Source of the DNA: CALJIC01 sp039805565
Lineage (GTDB): Bacteria; Chloroflexota; Chloroflexia; Chloroflexales; Roseiflexaceae
Length of the DNA stretch: 25,430 bases
Assembly (NCBI GenBank): GCA_039805565.1
Contig: JBDLTZ010000220.1
Coordinates: 1-25,430 of the forward strand
Reading direction: 5' to 3'
Shown: positions 7,251 to 14,652 of the stretch, in pieces
Position numbering within the stretch: position 1 is the first letter of the stretch
Layout: every line of letters starts with the position of its first letter
Translations under genes and position numbers: made by a program
The notes under the pieces: model-generated
The model's database searches: none
The model's input: only the letters and a program-made list of their open reading frames with translations
What the model was told of the DNA's origin: nothing

Positions 7251-7279
7251 ATTGTACTACGGCGCGGGCGGTGGATCAA
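7251..7279 (-). promoter_or_regulatory. hpf promoter with -35 and -10 boxes
   Basis: On the minus strand TTGATC (7274-7279) is followed after exactly 17 bases by TACAAT (7251-7256). This matches the sigma-70/SigA consensus at 9 of 12 positions, with ideal spacing. The predicted transcription start is near 7243. Confidence 0.7.
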
Positions 7280-7314
7280 GGCCGTGGCGTGCAGGGTTCT
7301 TAACTTGGTCTTGC

Positions 7315-7331
7315 CGCAGGTTACGCCTGCG
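7315..7331. terminator. Small palindrome between the DHS-like gene and the hpf promoter
   Basis: CGCAGG / CCTGCG is a perfect 6-bp stem with a 5-base loop, about 80 bases downstream of the stop of the deoxyhypusine-synthase-like gene. No T tract follows it. The rest of 7280-7411 shows no gene. Confidence 0.25.
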
Positions 7332-7411
7332 CCACAGTATGGGGAGAAGATGTTCTCAGGGAGGGCTTGTCCCTTCCAGGCCCTTCTGGCGCTGTTTCGG
7401 TACGGATGCTC

Positions 7412-8563
7412 CTAGCTCCCTACGTCGGGGGTGCCGCGGCCCACAGCCGTGCCGCCGCCGCCGCCGTAGAGCTCGTCCGAGCTGTGCGGCGTCTGGGCCC
7501 TGGCGTAGTCGTCGGCCAGCTCGCGCAGCAGGTCATCGCGCTGGTCGTAGAGGCGCTTGAGCGGCCTGGGGCCGGCGGCCTCGAGGGCGTAGGCGGCCAG
7601 GATGGGCAGCACGATGGTGCTGTCGGCATAGCAGACGATCGTGTCGGGGAGCTGGTCCGGGTCAACCTTGCCCCAGGTCATGGCCTCGGAGGGGGTGGCG
7701 CCGGAGAGACCGCCGGTGTCGGGGCGGGCGTCGGTGAACTGCATGAAGTAGTCGTGGCCCTTCTCGGAGATGCCCATGATCTCCTGGAGCTGCGGTTCGG
7801 TCTGGAGGATGAAGTTTTTGGGGCTGCCGCCGCCGAAGATCACGACCGCGCTCTTGCCGCCGCTCTTCTTGGCGCGGTGGACGATGGCGGTGGTCTCGTT
7901 GACGTCGCGCTCGACGTCGAAGCGCAGCTGGTTGCCGGAGAGGGCCATGGCGGCCACGTTCATGCCGATGGTCGAGTCGCCGGGGCTGGAGGTGTAGAGC
8001 GGCACGCCGGCCTCGTAGGCGGCGGTGAGCAGCGAGACGTACTCGGTGCCGAGGGCCTTCTCGCGGGCCTGGGTGTAGCGGCCGAGCAGGTAGTGGAGCT
8101 CGGCGGTGCTCATGGTGCGCTGGAACTCAGGGCCGGCGATGCACTGGCGCAGGAACTCGTCGCTCTTGAGGAGCACGTCCTGGTCAAAGAGGATGTCGTA
8201 GATGCGGATGATGCTGCGCTCGCGCAGGTCGAGGTCGTTCACGTTCGGGCTGGTGCCGAAGAGCTCGAAGCCGAGCGAGCGGTGCATGTCGTGGTACAGG
8301 TTGGCGCCGGTGCTGACGACCCAGTCCACCAGGCCGGCGCGGATGAGCGGCACGATCGAGGCGGTGCCGAGGCCGGTGGGGGTGAGCGCGCCCGAGAGGG
8401 TCACGCCGATGGTCACGTCGGGCTGGGCGAGCTTGCGGGCGAAGAGCTGGCACGCCTCGCGCAGGCGGGCGGCGTTATAGGCGTAGAGGTGCTTGTCTAC
8501 CAGGTCGCGCACGCTCAGCCCCGGCCCGATCGGCGTGGGGTCGAGCTTGACTCCATAGGCCAT
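7412..8563 (-). CDS. Deoxyhypusine-synthase-like (homospermidine-synthase type) enzyme
   Basis: This 383-residue cytoplasmic protein belongs to the deoxyhypusine synthase fold family. K249 in GGGSPKNFILQ aligns with the catalytic lysine that carries the aminobutyl imine in the human enzyme (GVPKHHI context). The downstream DARPDTGGLSGATPSEAMTWGKV matches the conserved SGARPDEAVSWGK segment, and TLSGALTPTG and STGANLYHDMHRSLG fit the NAD-binding parts. Bacteria lack eIF5A, so the likely substrate is a polyamine (homospermidine synthesis from spermidine or putrescine) rather than a protein lysine; this is inference. The last ~25 residues are Gly/Thr-rich and disordered. The ATG at 8563 has GAGGAGGAAG upstream; the frame is open 27 codons further, but that extension crosses the promoter. 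It diverges from the hydrolase gene. Confidence 0.9.
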   Translation of the reverse strand: MAYGVKLDPTPIGPGLSVRDLVDKHLYAYNAARLREACQLFARKLAQPDVTIGVTLSGALTPTGLGTASIVPLIRAGLVDWVVSTGANLYHDMHRSLGFELFGTSPNVNDLDLRERSIIRIYDILFDQDVLLKSDEFLRQCIAGPEFQRTMSTAELHYLLGRYTQAREKALGTEYVSLLTAAYEAGVPLYTSSPGDSTIGMNVAAMALSGNQLRFDVERDVNETTAIVHRAKKSGGKSAVVIFGGGSPKNFILQTEPQLQEIMGISEKGHDYFMQFTDARPDTGGLSGATPSEAMTWGKVDPDQLPDTIVCYADSTIVLPILAAYALEAAGPRPLKRLYDQRDDLLRELADDYARAQTPHSSDELYGGGGGTAVGRGTPDVGS

Positions 8564-8642
8564 TCCTGCTTCCTCCTCTATCTCTGCTGTCTCTGTATGC
8601 TGCCCGCGGTGCGGGGCGATCAGCGGTCGGTCGATGTGGGCC

Positions 8643-8651
8643 ATTGTAGCA
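8643..8651 (-). promoter_or_regulatory. Extended -10 promoter for the DHS-like gene
   Basis: The minus strand reads TGC-TACAAT about 80 bases upstream of the ATG. No -35 consensus is seen. Confidence 0.5.
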
Positions 8652-8726
8652 CAGGGCCGCGTGCCGGCTCCGGTAGCACGCCTCTTGCATAGGCTCCCAG
8701 CGACGGAGAAACGAGGTGAGACGGCG

Positions 8727-9533
8727 GTGGTTGCAGAGATGGACGTACGGCACTACCGGGCCCAGGTTGGCCCGTCAGAGATATACTACGAGGTCGCCGG
8801 CCGCGGCGCGCCCCTGGTGCTCATCCACGGCCTCTCCGGGTCAGGGCGCTGGTGGGGGGGCAACACGGCCTTTCTGGCGCGACGCTATCGCGTGCACACG
8901 GTGGACCTGGTGGGGTTCGGGCGGAGCCGCTGCGGTCAGCCGTTCACGCTGGGCGATGCGGCGGCGACGGTCGCGGCCTGGATGCAGCAGATCGGGATCG
9001 GCCCGGCGCACGTGATTGGCCACTCGATGGGCGGGCACATCGCGGCGGAGCTGGCGGCCGACCACCCGGATCTGGTCCGGCGGCTGATGCTGGTGGACGC
9101 GGCGGCCATTCCCTTCGATTTCGGCTGCGTCCCGGGGCCGCTCGACGCCCTGCGCGGTCTGACGCGCGTCTCGCCTGGGTTCCTGGGGCTGCTGCTGACG
9201 GATGCGGCTAGCGCCGGGCTGCCCACGATCGCGCGGGCGGCGCTGGACCTGCTCGCGGCGGATATCCGGCCGAAGCTGAGGTGGATCCGAGCGGCGACGC
9301 TGGTGGTGTGGGGCGAGCAGGACCTGCTGGTGCCGCTGCGCCTGGGGCGAGCGCTGGCGCGCAGCATCCCCGGGGCGCGCTTGGCGGTGTTCCCGGGGAC
9401 GGGGCACAGTCCGATGATCGAGCGGCCGGAGACCTTCAACGGCGTGGCGGCTAACTTCCTGCGCGCCGGCGTGATCTCCTCGGACCCGCCCCGCACGCGG
9501 CGGGTGGCCGTGCGGGCTGTGGTATCATCGTAG
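8727..9533 (+). CDS. Alpha/beta-fold hydrolase
   Basis: This 268-residue enzyme has the complete catalytic set of the alpha/beta hydrolase fold. The oxyanion-hole motif is LVLIHGLSGSG. The nucleophile elbow is GHSMGGH (S100), with acid D199 in WGEQDLLVP and histidine H227 in GTGHSPMIERPE. A helical cap lies between S100 and D199 (PGPLDALRGLTRVSPGFLGLLL). Such enzymes cleave esters, lactones or C-C bonds; the substrate cannot be told. The GTG at 8727 was chosen because GAGGTGA, an exact piece of the anti-Shine-Dalgarno complement, ends 8 bases upstream. The ATG at 8739 is the alternative and would remove four residues. The Arg-rich tail after residue 250 is not part of the fold. The promoter of the next gene lies inside its last codons. 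Confidence 0.88.
   Translation: MVAEMDVRHYRAQVGPSEIYYEVAGRGAPLVLIHGLSGSGRWWGGNTAFLARRYRVHTVDLVGFGRSRCGQPFTLGDAAATVAAWMQQIGIGPAHVIGHSMGGHIAAELAADHPDLVRRLMLVDAAAIPFDFGCVPGPLDALRGLTRVSPGFLGLLLTDAASAGLPTIARAALDLLAADIRPKLRWIRAATLVVWGEQDLLVPLRLGRALARSIPGARLAVFPGTGHSPMIERPETFNGVAANFLRAGVISSDPPRTRRVAVRAVVSS
9520..9528 (+). promoter_or_regulatory. Extended -10 promoter for the LLM gene
   Basis: TGG-TATCAT lies in the last codons of the hydrolase gene, about 95 bases before the next ATG. It would give a leader of about 88 bases containing the 9548-9589 hairpin. Confidence 0.45.
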
Positions 9534-9547
9534 GTGTGAAGACAGGG

Positions 9548-9589
9548 GCGCGAGGGCCCGGCGCGCGAGAGCGCTTCGTGCCCTCGCGC
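9548..9589 (+). promoter_or_regulatory. Strong hairpin between the hydrolase and LLM genes
   Basis: A perfect 10-bp stem (GCGCGAGGGC / GCCCTCGCGC) encloses a 22-base loop that can itself fold through GCGC pairs. It sits 14 bases after the hydrolase stop and 34 bases before the next ATG. It could end hydrolase transcription or act as a leader element; TTCG follows rather than a T run. Confidence 0.45.
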
Positions 9590-9623
9590 TTCGCGTGTCA
9601 GGCACACTGAAGAGGAGAGCGAG

Positions 9624-10388
9624 ATGCCGCAGTTCCGCGTCGGGGTGCAGCTGCACCCCCAGCACACCACCTATGAGTCATTCGCCACGGCGGTGCGTCA
9701 AGTCGAGGCCCTGGGCGTGGACACGATCTGGAACTGGGACCACTTCTTCCCGCTGTACGGGGACCGGGACGGCCTGCACTTCGAGGGCTGGACGACGCTC
9801 ACGGCGATGGCGACGCTGACGACGCGCGCCGAGGTGGGCTGCCTGGTGCTCTGCAACAGCTACCGCAACCCGCAGCTGCTGGCCGACATGAGCCGCACCC
9901 TGGATCACGTGAGCGGCGGGCGCTACATCCTGGGCATCGGCGCGGGCTGGTTCGAGCGCGACTACAGCGAGTACGGCTACGAGTTCGGCACGGCGCCAGA
10001 CCGGCTGCGCGCGCTCGGGCGGGCGCTGCCGCAGATCGAGGAGCGCCTCGGCAAGCTCAACCCGCAGCCGACGCGCAAGATCCCGGTGCTGATCGGCGGC
10101 GGCGGGGAGAAGGTCACGCTGAAGCTCACCGCGCGGCACGCCGACATGTGGAACGGCTTCGGGCCGCCCGAGTCCTACAAGCACAAGAACGGGGTGCTGG
10201 ACGGCTGGTGCCGTGAGCTGGGGCGGGACCCGGCGGCGATCGAGCGCACGGTGACGGTGGACACGAAGGCGCTGGACAGCCTGGATGCTTTCGTGGACGC
10301 GGGCGCCACCCACATCATCATGCAGCTCGGCGAGCCGTGGGACTTCGGCGCGGTGGAGCGGCTGGTGCGGTGGCGGGAGAGGCGCTGA
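9624..10388 (+). CDS. LLM-class F420-dependent oxidoreductase
   Basis: This 254-residue protein belongs to the luciferase-like monooxygenase superfamily (TIM barrel, flavin or F420 cofactor). Visible family marks are the first strand FRVGVQLHPQ, the strand-two acid WNWDHFFP, the SGGRYILGIGAGWFERDYSEYG segment (about 97-118; normally the cofactor-phosphate region) and KIPVLIGGGGEKVTLKLTARHADMWN (about 152-177). It is shorter than most family members (often 300 or more), with a compact C-terminus. F420 rather than FMN is preferred from the GIGAGW pattern, but the substrate is unknown. The ATG has GAGGAG 7 bases upstream. The stop codon TGA is the start of a heptamer repeat array. Confidence 0.88.
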   Translation: MPQFRVGVQLHPQHTTYESFATAVRQVEALGVDTIWNWDHFFPLYGDRDGLHFEGWTTLTAMATLTTRAEVGCLVLCNSYRNPQLLADMSRTLDHVSGGRYILGIGAGWFERDYSEYGYEFGTAPDRLRALGRALPQIEERLGKLNPQPTRKIPVLIGGGGEKVTLKLTARHADMWNGFGPPESYKHKNGVLDGWCRELGRDPAAIERTVTVDTKALDSLDAFVDAGATHIIMQLGEPWDFGAVERLVRWRERR

Positions 10389-10433
10389 GTGCTGAGTGCT
10401 GAGTGCTGGGTGCTGAGTGCTGAGTGCTGAGTA
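10385..10433 (+). repeat. Seven tandem copies of CTGAGTG
   Basis: CTGAGTG is repeated seven times in perfect 7-base register. Copy 4 is CTGGGTG and copy 7 is CTGAGTA. The LLM gene's TGA stop (10386-10388) lies in the first copy. The reverse complement, CACTCAG, recurs inside priA at 19504-19575. Confidence 0.95.
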
Positions 10434-10548
10434 TGTTCCTGACTCTTGCGAGCTATAGCAATCCTACGTGAGCTGTACGAGCGTGTCAGCGCAGAGCGGG
10501 GTTTGGGCGGGCGCGGCCCCCCAAGGAACGATCCGCCCCAACTTAACT

Positions 10549-10563
10549 ATCCGGCAGGATTGC
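10549..10563 (+). promoter_or_regulatory. Fifteen-base motif shared with the globin operator
   Basis: ATCCGGCAGGATTGC ends 3 bases before the murI ATG and is identical to part of the globin palindrome (2594-2608, opposite strand). Only the central ATCC/GGAT pairs survive as a palindrome here. AGGA inside it may serve as a weak ribosome site. A chance match of 15 bases in a window of this size is possible. The rest of 10434-10548 holds a GC-rich imperfect inverted repeat (TTGGGCGG at about 10503) and no gene. Confidence 0.3.
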
Positions 10564-10566
10564 TCT

Positions 10567-11379
10567 ATGTCAGACTCATCGTTGGAGGCCGGCCCGATCG
10601 GCCTGTTCGACAGCGGTGTGGGCGGCGGGACGGTGCTAGCGGAGCTGCGGCGCCTCCTGCCGGCCGAGGACCTGCTGTTCCTGGCGGACCAGGCGCACTG
10701 CCCGTACGGGCCGCGCACGCCTGAGGAGGTGCGCGAGCTCTCCGCGAGGTGCACGCGCTGGCTGCTTGGCCGGGGCGCGAAGCTGGTCGTGGTGGCCTGC
10801 AACACCGCCAGCGCGGCGGCGCTCCACTGGCTGCGGGCCACGTTTCCTGAGACCCCGTTCGTGGGGATGGTGCCTGCGGTGAAGCCGGCGGTGCGCGAGA
10901 CGCGCAGCGGCGTGGTGGGGGTGCTGGCGACGCCGGGCACGGTGAACGGCGGCCTGCTACGCGACGTGGTGGCGCAGTGGGCGGGCGGCGCACAGGTGCT
11001 GGCCCAGCCCTGCCCCGGCCTGGCCGAGCAGGTCGAGGCGGGCGCATTGGACGACCCGCGCACCGACGCCCTGCTCGAGTCCTACATCGCGCCGCTGACG
11101 GGCGCCGGCGCGGACACGCTGGTGCTCGGCTGCACGCACTACCCCTACTTGCTGCCACGGATCCGGCGCATCGCCGGCCCGGGGGTGACGGTGATCGACG
11201 CCGCGCCCGCCGTGGCCGCGCAGGCCGGCCGTGTCCTCGGGCAGCGCGGGCTGCTGCACCCCACCGCTGCGCGGCAGGGGGGTGTATACTACGCCACCAC
11301 GGGCGACCCCGCGCATCTAGCGCTGCTCATCGAGCGCCTCGGCCTACCGCCCGGGAGTGTTGAGCGCGCCGCGGTATAG
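10567..11379 (+). CDS. murI: Glutamate racemase
   Basis: This 270-residue cytoplasmic enzyme interconverts L- and D-glutamate, supplying D-Glu for peptidoglycan. The two catalytic cysteines are C78 (VVVACNTASAAAL) and C189 (LVLGCTHYPYLLP). D15/S16 of the N-terminal GLFDSGVGG motif and H191 complete the active site, and the length is typical. The ATG at 10567 begins at the family's usual N-terminus; an upstream in-frame ATG at 10468 would add 33 residues without family similarity. It follows the LLM gene on the same strand after a 178-base gap containing the heptamer array, so co-transcription is uncertain. Its presence implies a peptidoglycan wall. Confidence 0.95.
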   Translation: MSDSSLEAGPIGLFDSGVGGGTVLAELRRLLPAEDLLFLADQAHCPYGPRTPEEVRELSARCTRWLLGRGAKLVVVACNTASAAALHWLRATFPETPFVGMVPAVKPAVRETRSGVVGVLATPGTVNGGLLRDVVAQWAGGAQVLAQPCPGLAEQVEAGALDDPRTDALLESYIAPLTGAGADTLVLGCTHYPYLLPRIRRIAGPGVTVIDAAPAVAAQAGRVLGQRGLLHPTAARQGGVYYATTGDPAHLALLIERLGLPPGSVERAAV

Positions 11380-11449
11380 CGCTGCGCGGCGCGGGCAATC
11401 GACAGCGAACTGCAATCGTCGCGCCCTGTGTGTGACACACCCCCTGAGG

Positions 11450-11455
11450 TATAAT
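11450..11455 (+). promoter_or_regulatory. Consensus -10 for the kinase gene
   Basis: A perfect TATAAT lies 121 bases upstream of the chosen kinase start. No convincing -35 is seen (the 17-base position reads TGTGTG). Because the transcript should begin near 11462, the earlier in-frame starts are unlikely. Confidence 0.55.
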
Positions 11456-11575
11456 CCTCTCCAGGACCGGCCCCAGCCCTGGAGACGCGGCCCATGTCCA
11501 CACATACCGTTGCCCTCGCTGGAACGCTCGGCGCGGCGCGGCCCGCGCTGCGGCCCCAGCCGGATGCCTGCCACC

Positions 11576-13705
11576 ATGCTTGACGCAAACACTATCCTAC
11601 TCGATCGCTACCGCATTGTCCGGCTGATCGGCCAGGGTGGTATGGGCGCCGTGTACGAGGCCGTGGACGAGCGGCTCGGCAACACAGTGGCGCTCAAGCG
11701 GACGCTGGTCATGGGCGGCCGTCTGGGCAAGGCGTTCGAGCGCGAGGCGCGGCTTCTGGCCGGGCTGCGCCACCGGTCGCTGCCGAAGGTCTACGACCAC
11801 TTCGGCGATGAGAGCGGGCAGTACCTGGTGATGGAGTACATCCCGGGCGACGACCTCGCGGCGATTCTGCGGGCGCGCGGGGTGCCCTTTGCGGTGGAAG
11901 AGGTGCTGGAGTGGGGCGACCAGCTGCTGCGGGCGCTCGAGTACCTCCACACGCTCCGGCCGCCGGTGCTGCACCGCGATATCAAGCCGCAGAACCTGAA
12001 GTTCAGCGCCGAGGGCGCGCTGGTGCTGCTGGACTTCGGGCTGGCGAAAGGTGACCCTGCGACGCAGTCGCTGGTGACCGGCTCCGGCAGCGTGTTCGGC
12101 TACACCCCGCACTACGCCCCGATCGAGCAGATCCACAACAGCGGCACCGACGCCCGCAGCGACCTGTACGCCGCGGCCGCGACCCTGCACCATCTGCTGA
12201 CCGGTGCGATGCCGGTTGACGCGCTGACCCGAGCGACAGCGGTGCTGCGCCGCCAGGCGGACCCGCTGCTATCGCCGACCGATCTGAACCCACGTGTGCC
12301 GCCCGAGGTGAGCCACGTGCTGATGCGGGCGCTCTCGCTGAACCAGGAGGAGCGCCCGGCGAGCGCGGCTGAGATGTGGGCGGCGCTGGCGGTGGCGCGT
12401 GAGGAGCCTGCGGCTACTGTGGAGGCACCTGAGCCTATTCCTCCCCCTCCTTCTCCAGCGCGGAGCCTCGAGTCACACGCGCCCGCGCGCCCGAGCCCGA
12501 GCGGTGGGTGGCGCGCGGCGGCCAGCGCTGCGCTTCCCCTGCCGCTTGCCCGCGCTCTATCGCGGCCGTGGGCTGTCCCGATCGGTGCGACGCTGGCGCT
12601 CTTGCTGCTGGTGCTGGCACTGACGGCCGGCGGCGGTGCGACGCTGGGAACCACCGCCCGGCCGACAAGCGGAGCGCCGGCCCTCGCTGAGCCACGGGAG
12701 GGTGTGACTGAAGCGCCGGCCCCCGCTGAGGGGCTGGAGCCCTCGCCCACCGTGGCGCGCCCGTCGGCACTGGCGAGCTCGGGGGTGCCCGCGCCGCTCG
12801 TGACGATCCCCGCGACGGCTGACCTGATTGAGCCGAGTGAGGCGTACGCCGGCAATCTGCCCGTGGCCGTGACTGTGCGGGGGGATCGGCTCGACACTGT
12901 GCGGGACTTCCGCCTGGTGGCCGGGTCGGGCGCCACGATCGTGCCGAATGTGCGGGCTGCGACGGCTGGCGAAGCGCTGCTGGTGATCACTGAGCTGGCC
13001 GGGCCGCTGAACGGCGAGCAGGTGTTCGAGCTGGTGTTGGACGGTGCGACCCAGCCTGTGACCGTGGTGCTGCGCGACTTCCGCGAGCGACGGCAGATGC
13101 TGGGCGTGCGCGAGGAGTACAGCTACACCGGGCGGGTGGGCGTAGACGAGAGCGGCCCGCTGACGGAGATGCTCGTAGACCCGGATGCGGCCAGCGCTCC
13201 GGCAGCGGTGCTGCGCCCCGGCGACGAGGTGGACCTGCTGCGGGACGACGTGGCCGGGTGGTACCAGGTGCGGCTCCGCATCGCCAGCGCGAGCTCGCAG
13301 ACCAGCGTCGTGGGGTGGGTCGAGCGCTGGCTGGTGGACAACGAGGGGGCGCCCGCGGCGCCGTCATTCCAGGGCATGCTGCTCAATGTCTCGACTGACC
13401 GGGCGGTCCAGTGCGGCAAGGAGTTCCGCTCCAGCGTGTACGGCAGCGTGGAGCGGGCGGACGGGTCGGGGATCGGCGGTGCGCTGGTGAGAGTGAGCAC
13501 TGCCGACGGGCGCAATCGCTTCGTCGAGTCGACCAAGGGCAATGGCACCTACAACATCGGTGGGCTCGGCTGCACCACGTGGGTGGTCGAGCTGCTGGAG
13601 GTGCCGGGTATCGCCGGCTTCCGTGCCAACGCCATCCGCGTCACTCTGAATGGCGGGCTGTACACGTCCGGTGCGGTTCGCTTCCGGCAGGCGGCCGGCT
13701 CGTAG
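11576..13705 (+). CDS. Transmembrane Ser/Thr protein kinase with surface domains
   Basis: This 709-residue Hanks-type kinase phosphorylates Ser/Thr of unknown targets. The kinase domain spans about residues 8-272: Gly-loop GQGGMGAVY (19-27), ATP lysine K41, catalytic D135 in HRDIKPQN, and DFG at 153. A Pro/Ala-rich juxtamembrane stretch follows, then one membrane span (about 332-352, VPIGATLALLLLVLALTAGG). Outside are a Thr/Pro-rich stalk, an Ig/IPT-like sandwich (about 407-502), an SH3-like region (PGDEVDLLRDDVAGWYQVRL, about 504-592) and a CNA-B or carboxypeptidase-regulatory-like fold (599-705, SGIGGALVRVSTADGRNRFVE). The ATG at 11576 fits the usual kinase N-terminus; 11564 is possible, and neither has a clear ribosome site. 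It converges on the lipoprotein with 9 bases between stop codons. Confidence 0.92.
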   Translation: MLDANTILLDRYRIVRLIGQGGMGAVYEAVDERLGNTVALKRTLVMGGRLGKAFEREARLLAGLRHRSLPKVYDHFGDESGQYLVMEYIPGDDLAAILRARGVPFAVEEVLEWGDQLLRALEYLHTLRPPVLHRDIKPQNLKFSAEGALVLLDFGLAKGDPATQSLVTGSGSVFGYTPHYAPIEQIHNSGTDARSDLYAAAATLHHLLTGAMPVDALTRATAVLRRQADPLLSPTDLNPRVPPEVSHVLMRALSLNQEERPASAAEMWAALAVAREEPAATVEAPEPIPPPPSPARSLESHAPARPSPSGGWRAAASAALPLPLARALSRPWAVPIGATLALLLLVLALTAGGGATLGTTARPTSGAPALAEPREGVTEAPAPAEGLEPSPTVARPSALASSGVPAPLVTIPATADLIEPSEAYAGNLPVAVTVRGDRLDTVRDFRLVAGSGATIVPNVRAATAGEALLVITELAGPLNGEQVFELVLDGATQPVTVVLRDFRERRQMLGVREEYSYTGRVGVDESGPLTEMLVDPDAASAPAAVLRPGDEVDLLRDDVAGWYQVRLRIASASSQTSVVGWVERWLVDNEGAPAAPSFQGMLLNVSTDRAVQCGKEFRSSVYGSVERADGSGIGGALVRVSTADGRNRFVESTKGNGTYNIGGLGCTTWVVELLEVPGIAGFRANAIRVTLNGGLYTSGAVRFRQAAGS

Positions 13706-13714
13706 ATCTCGCAA

Positions 13715-14380
13715 TCACGGCTCGCCGCCGACCCGGCGGCGCATCTCGCCCACGTCGATCGGCGCGAGCGACTCGGCCACTCGCAGCAGCTCCTCCTCGG
13801 AAACCCCTGACCCATAGACGAACAGCGCCCCCTGATACCCACTGATCGCCAGCTGGCGCTGCTCGCCGCTGGCCACCATGCGCGCCCCGCGCTCGCCCAG
13901 ACGCACGGTGGTGATGCGCCCTGTGAGCGGGAGGGGCTCGGCGGCGCCGCCGCCGACCACCAGCTTGCGCCCCTCGCCGTTGAACGTCACGACGAAGAAG
14001 CCGATATCGCCCGGCCCAAGCTCGCCCTCGCGCGCGACCCGTGACTCGCGCGCCGCGGGGGCCATGCCCTCGGGCAGGTAGGCAGGCCACAGGTAGGCGA
14101 AGGGCGCCTCGGCGGGTGCCGTGGTGTCACCTGGGGCACTACCTCCGGGCAGAGCCTGCTCCAGCGGCGCAGTTGTGGGTGTGGACGTGGTCTGCGCCTC
14201 GGCCTCGAGGGTGGCGGGCGGGCTAGTAGGCGCGGCGGTGGGCGGGTCTGTGGTGGGGCGCGGCACCATCGCCGCTATTGTGGGGGATGGCGGCGGGGGA
14301 GAGGCCTGGGGGCGGGCGCCGCAGCCGGCGCAGATGAGCGCGGCCAGCAATGGGGCCAGCAGCGGGGCGCGAGGGGTCAT
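13715..14380 (-). CDS. DUF4367-like lipoprotein
   Basis: This 221-residue exported protein begins with a short hydrophobic signal and a lipobox-like CAGC (C20). A Pro/Thr/Ala-rich stalk covers about 25-90. Residues 95-207 resemble a DUF4367-type domain: YLPEGM near the start, strands such as VVTFNGEGRKLVVGG, and the closing GVSEEELLRVAESLAPI. The same closing pattern occurs in the extracytoplasmic part of the 1130-residue protein transcribed divergently. The start at 14380 places the signal peptide at the N-terminus. An in-frame ATG at 14428 overlaps the predicted -10 and is rejected. Its function is unknown; the location suggests envelope sensing together with the neighbours. Confidence 0.75.
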   Translation of the reverse strand: MTPRAPLLAPLLAALICAGCGARPQASPPPPSPTIAAMVPRPTTDPPTAAPTSPPATLEAEAQTTSTPTTAPLEQALPGGSAPGDTTAPAEAPFAYLWPAYLPEGMAPAARESRVAREGELGPGDIGFFVVTFNGEGRKLVVGGGAAEPLPLTGRITTVRLGERGARMVASGEQRQLAISGYQGALFVYGSGVSEEELLRVAESLAPIDVGEMRRRVGGEP

Positions 14381-14423
14381 GGCGTGCTCTTGCTCCTGCT
14401 CTCTCGGGATACTGTGACGCTGA

Positions 14424-14432
14424 ATCATACCA
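14424..14432 (-). promoter_or_regulatory. Extended -10 for the DUF4367-like lipoprotein gene
   Basis: The minus strand reads TGG-TATGAT about 44 bases upstream of the ATG. No -35 consensus is evident. Confidence 0.45.
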
Positions 14433-14571
14433 CTGTGCGCGGTGGCGTAGGGGAGCGCGGTGCGCTGGAAGTGTCTTATCCCCTGGCCCTCTCTCTTCAG
14501 GGTTCAGGTACGGACAGAAGGTGCATCTGTGTGATGCGTTTTGCAGAGGATATTAAGTCTCTTTAGATTCG

Positions 14572-14601
14572 TTGACGATGGGGTACACCGCGTGCTATGC
14601 T
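14572..14601 (+). promoter_or_regulatory. Promoter of the sigma/anti-sigma fusion gene
   Basis: TTGACG (14572-14577) and TATGCT (14596-14601) are separated by 18 bases, with an extended TGC before the -10. The predicted start is near 14608, giving a 45-base leader. This excludes the earlier in-frame starts. Bases 14433-14571 hold no gene. Confidence 0.65.
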
Positions 14602-14652
14602 GAAAAGCCGAGGCTGGCCGATGCGCGCGGCCGGCGCGATGAGGCGCGCTAC

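Noticed and set aside
6965..7279. Extended N-terminus of hpf (105 more in-frame codons)
   Set aside because: It would cross the predicted promoter and hairpin, has no family similarity, and the ATG at 6964 has a strong ribosome site.
7367..8692. A 441-residue plus-strand frame opposite the deoxyhypusine-synthase-like gene
   Set aside because: It has no motifs and biased Gly/Val/Ala/Glu composition; the opposite strand carries the conserved enzyme.
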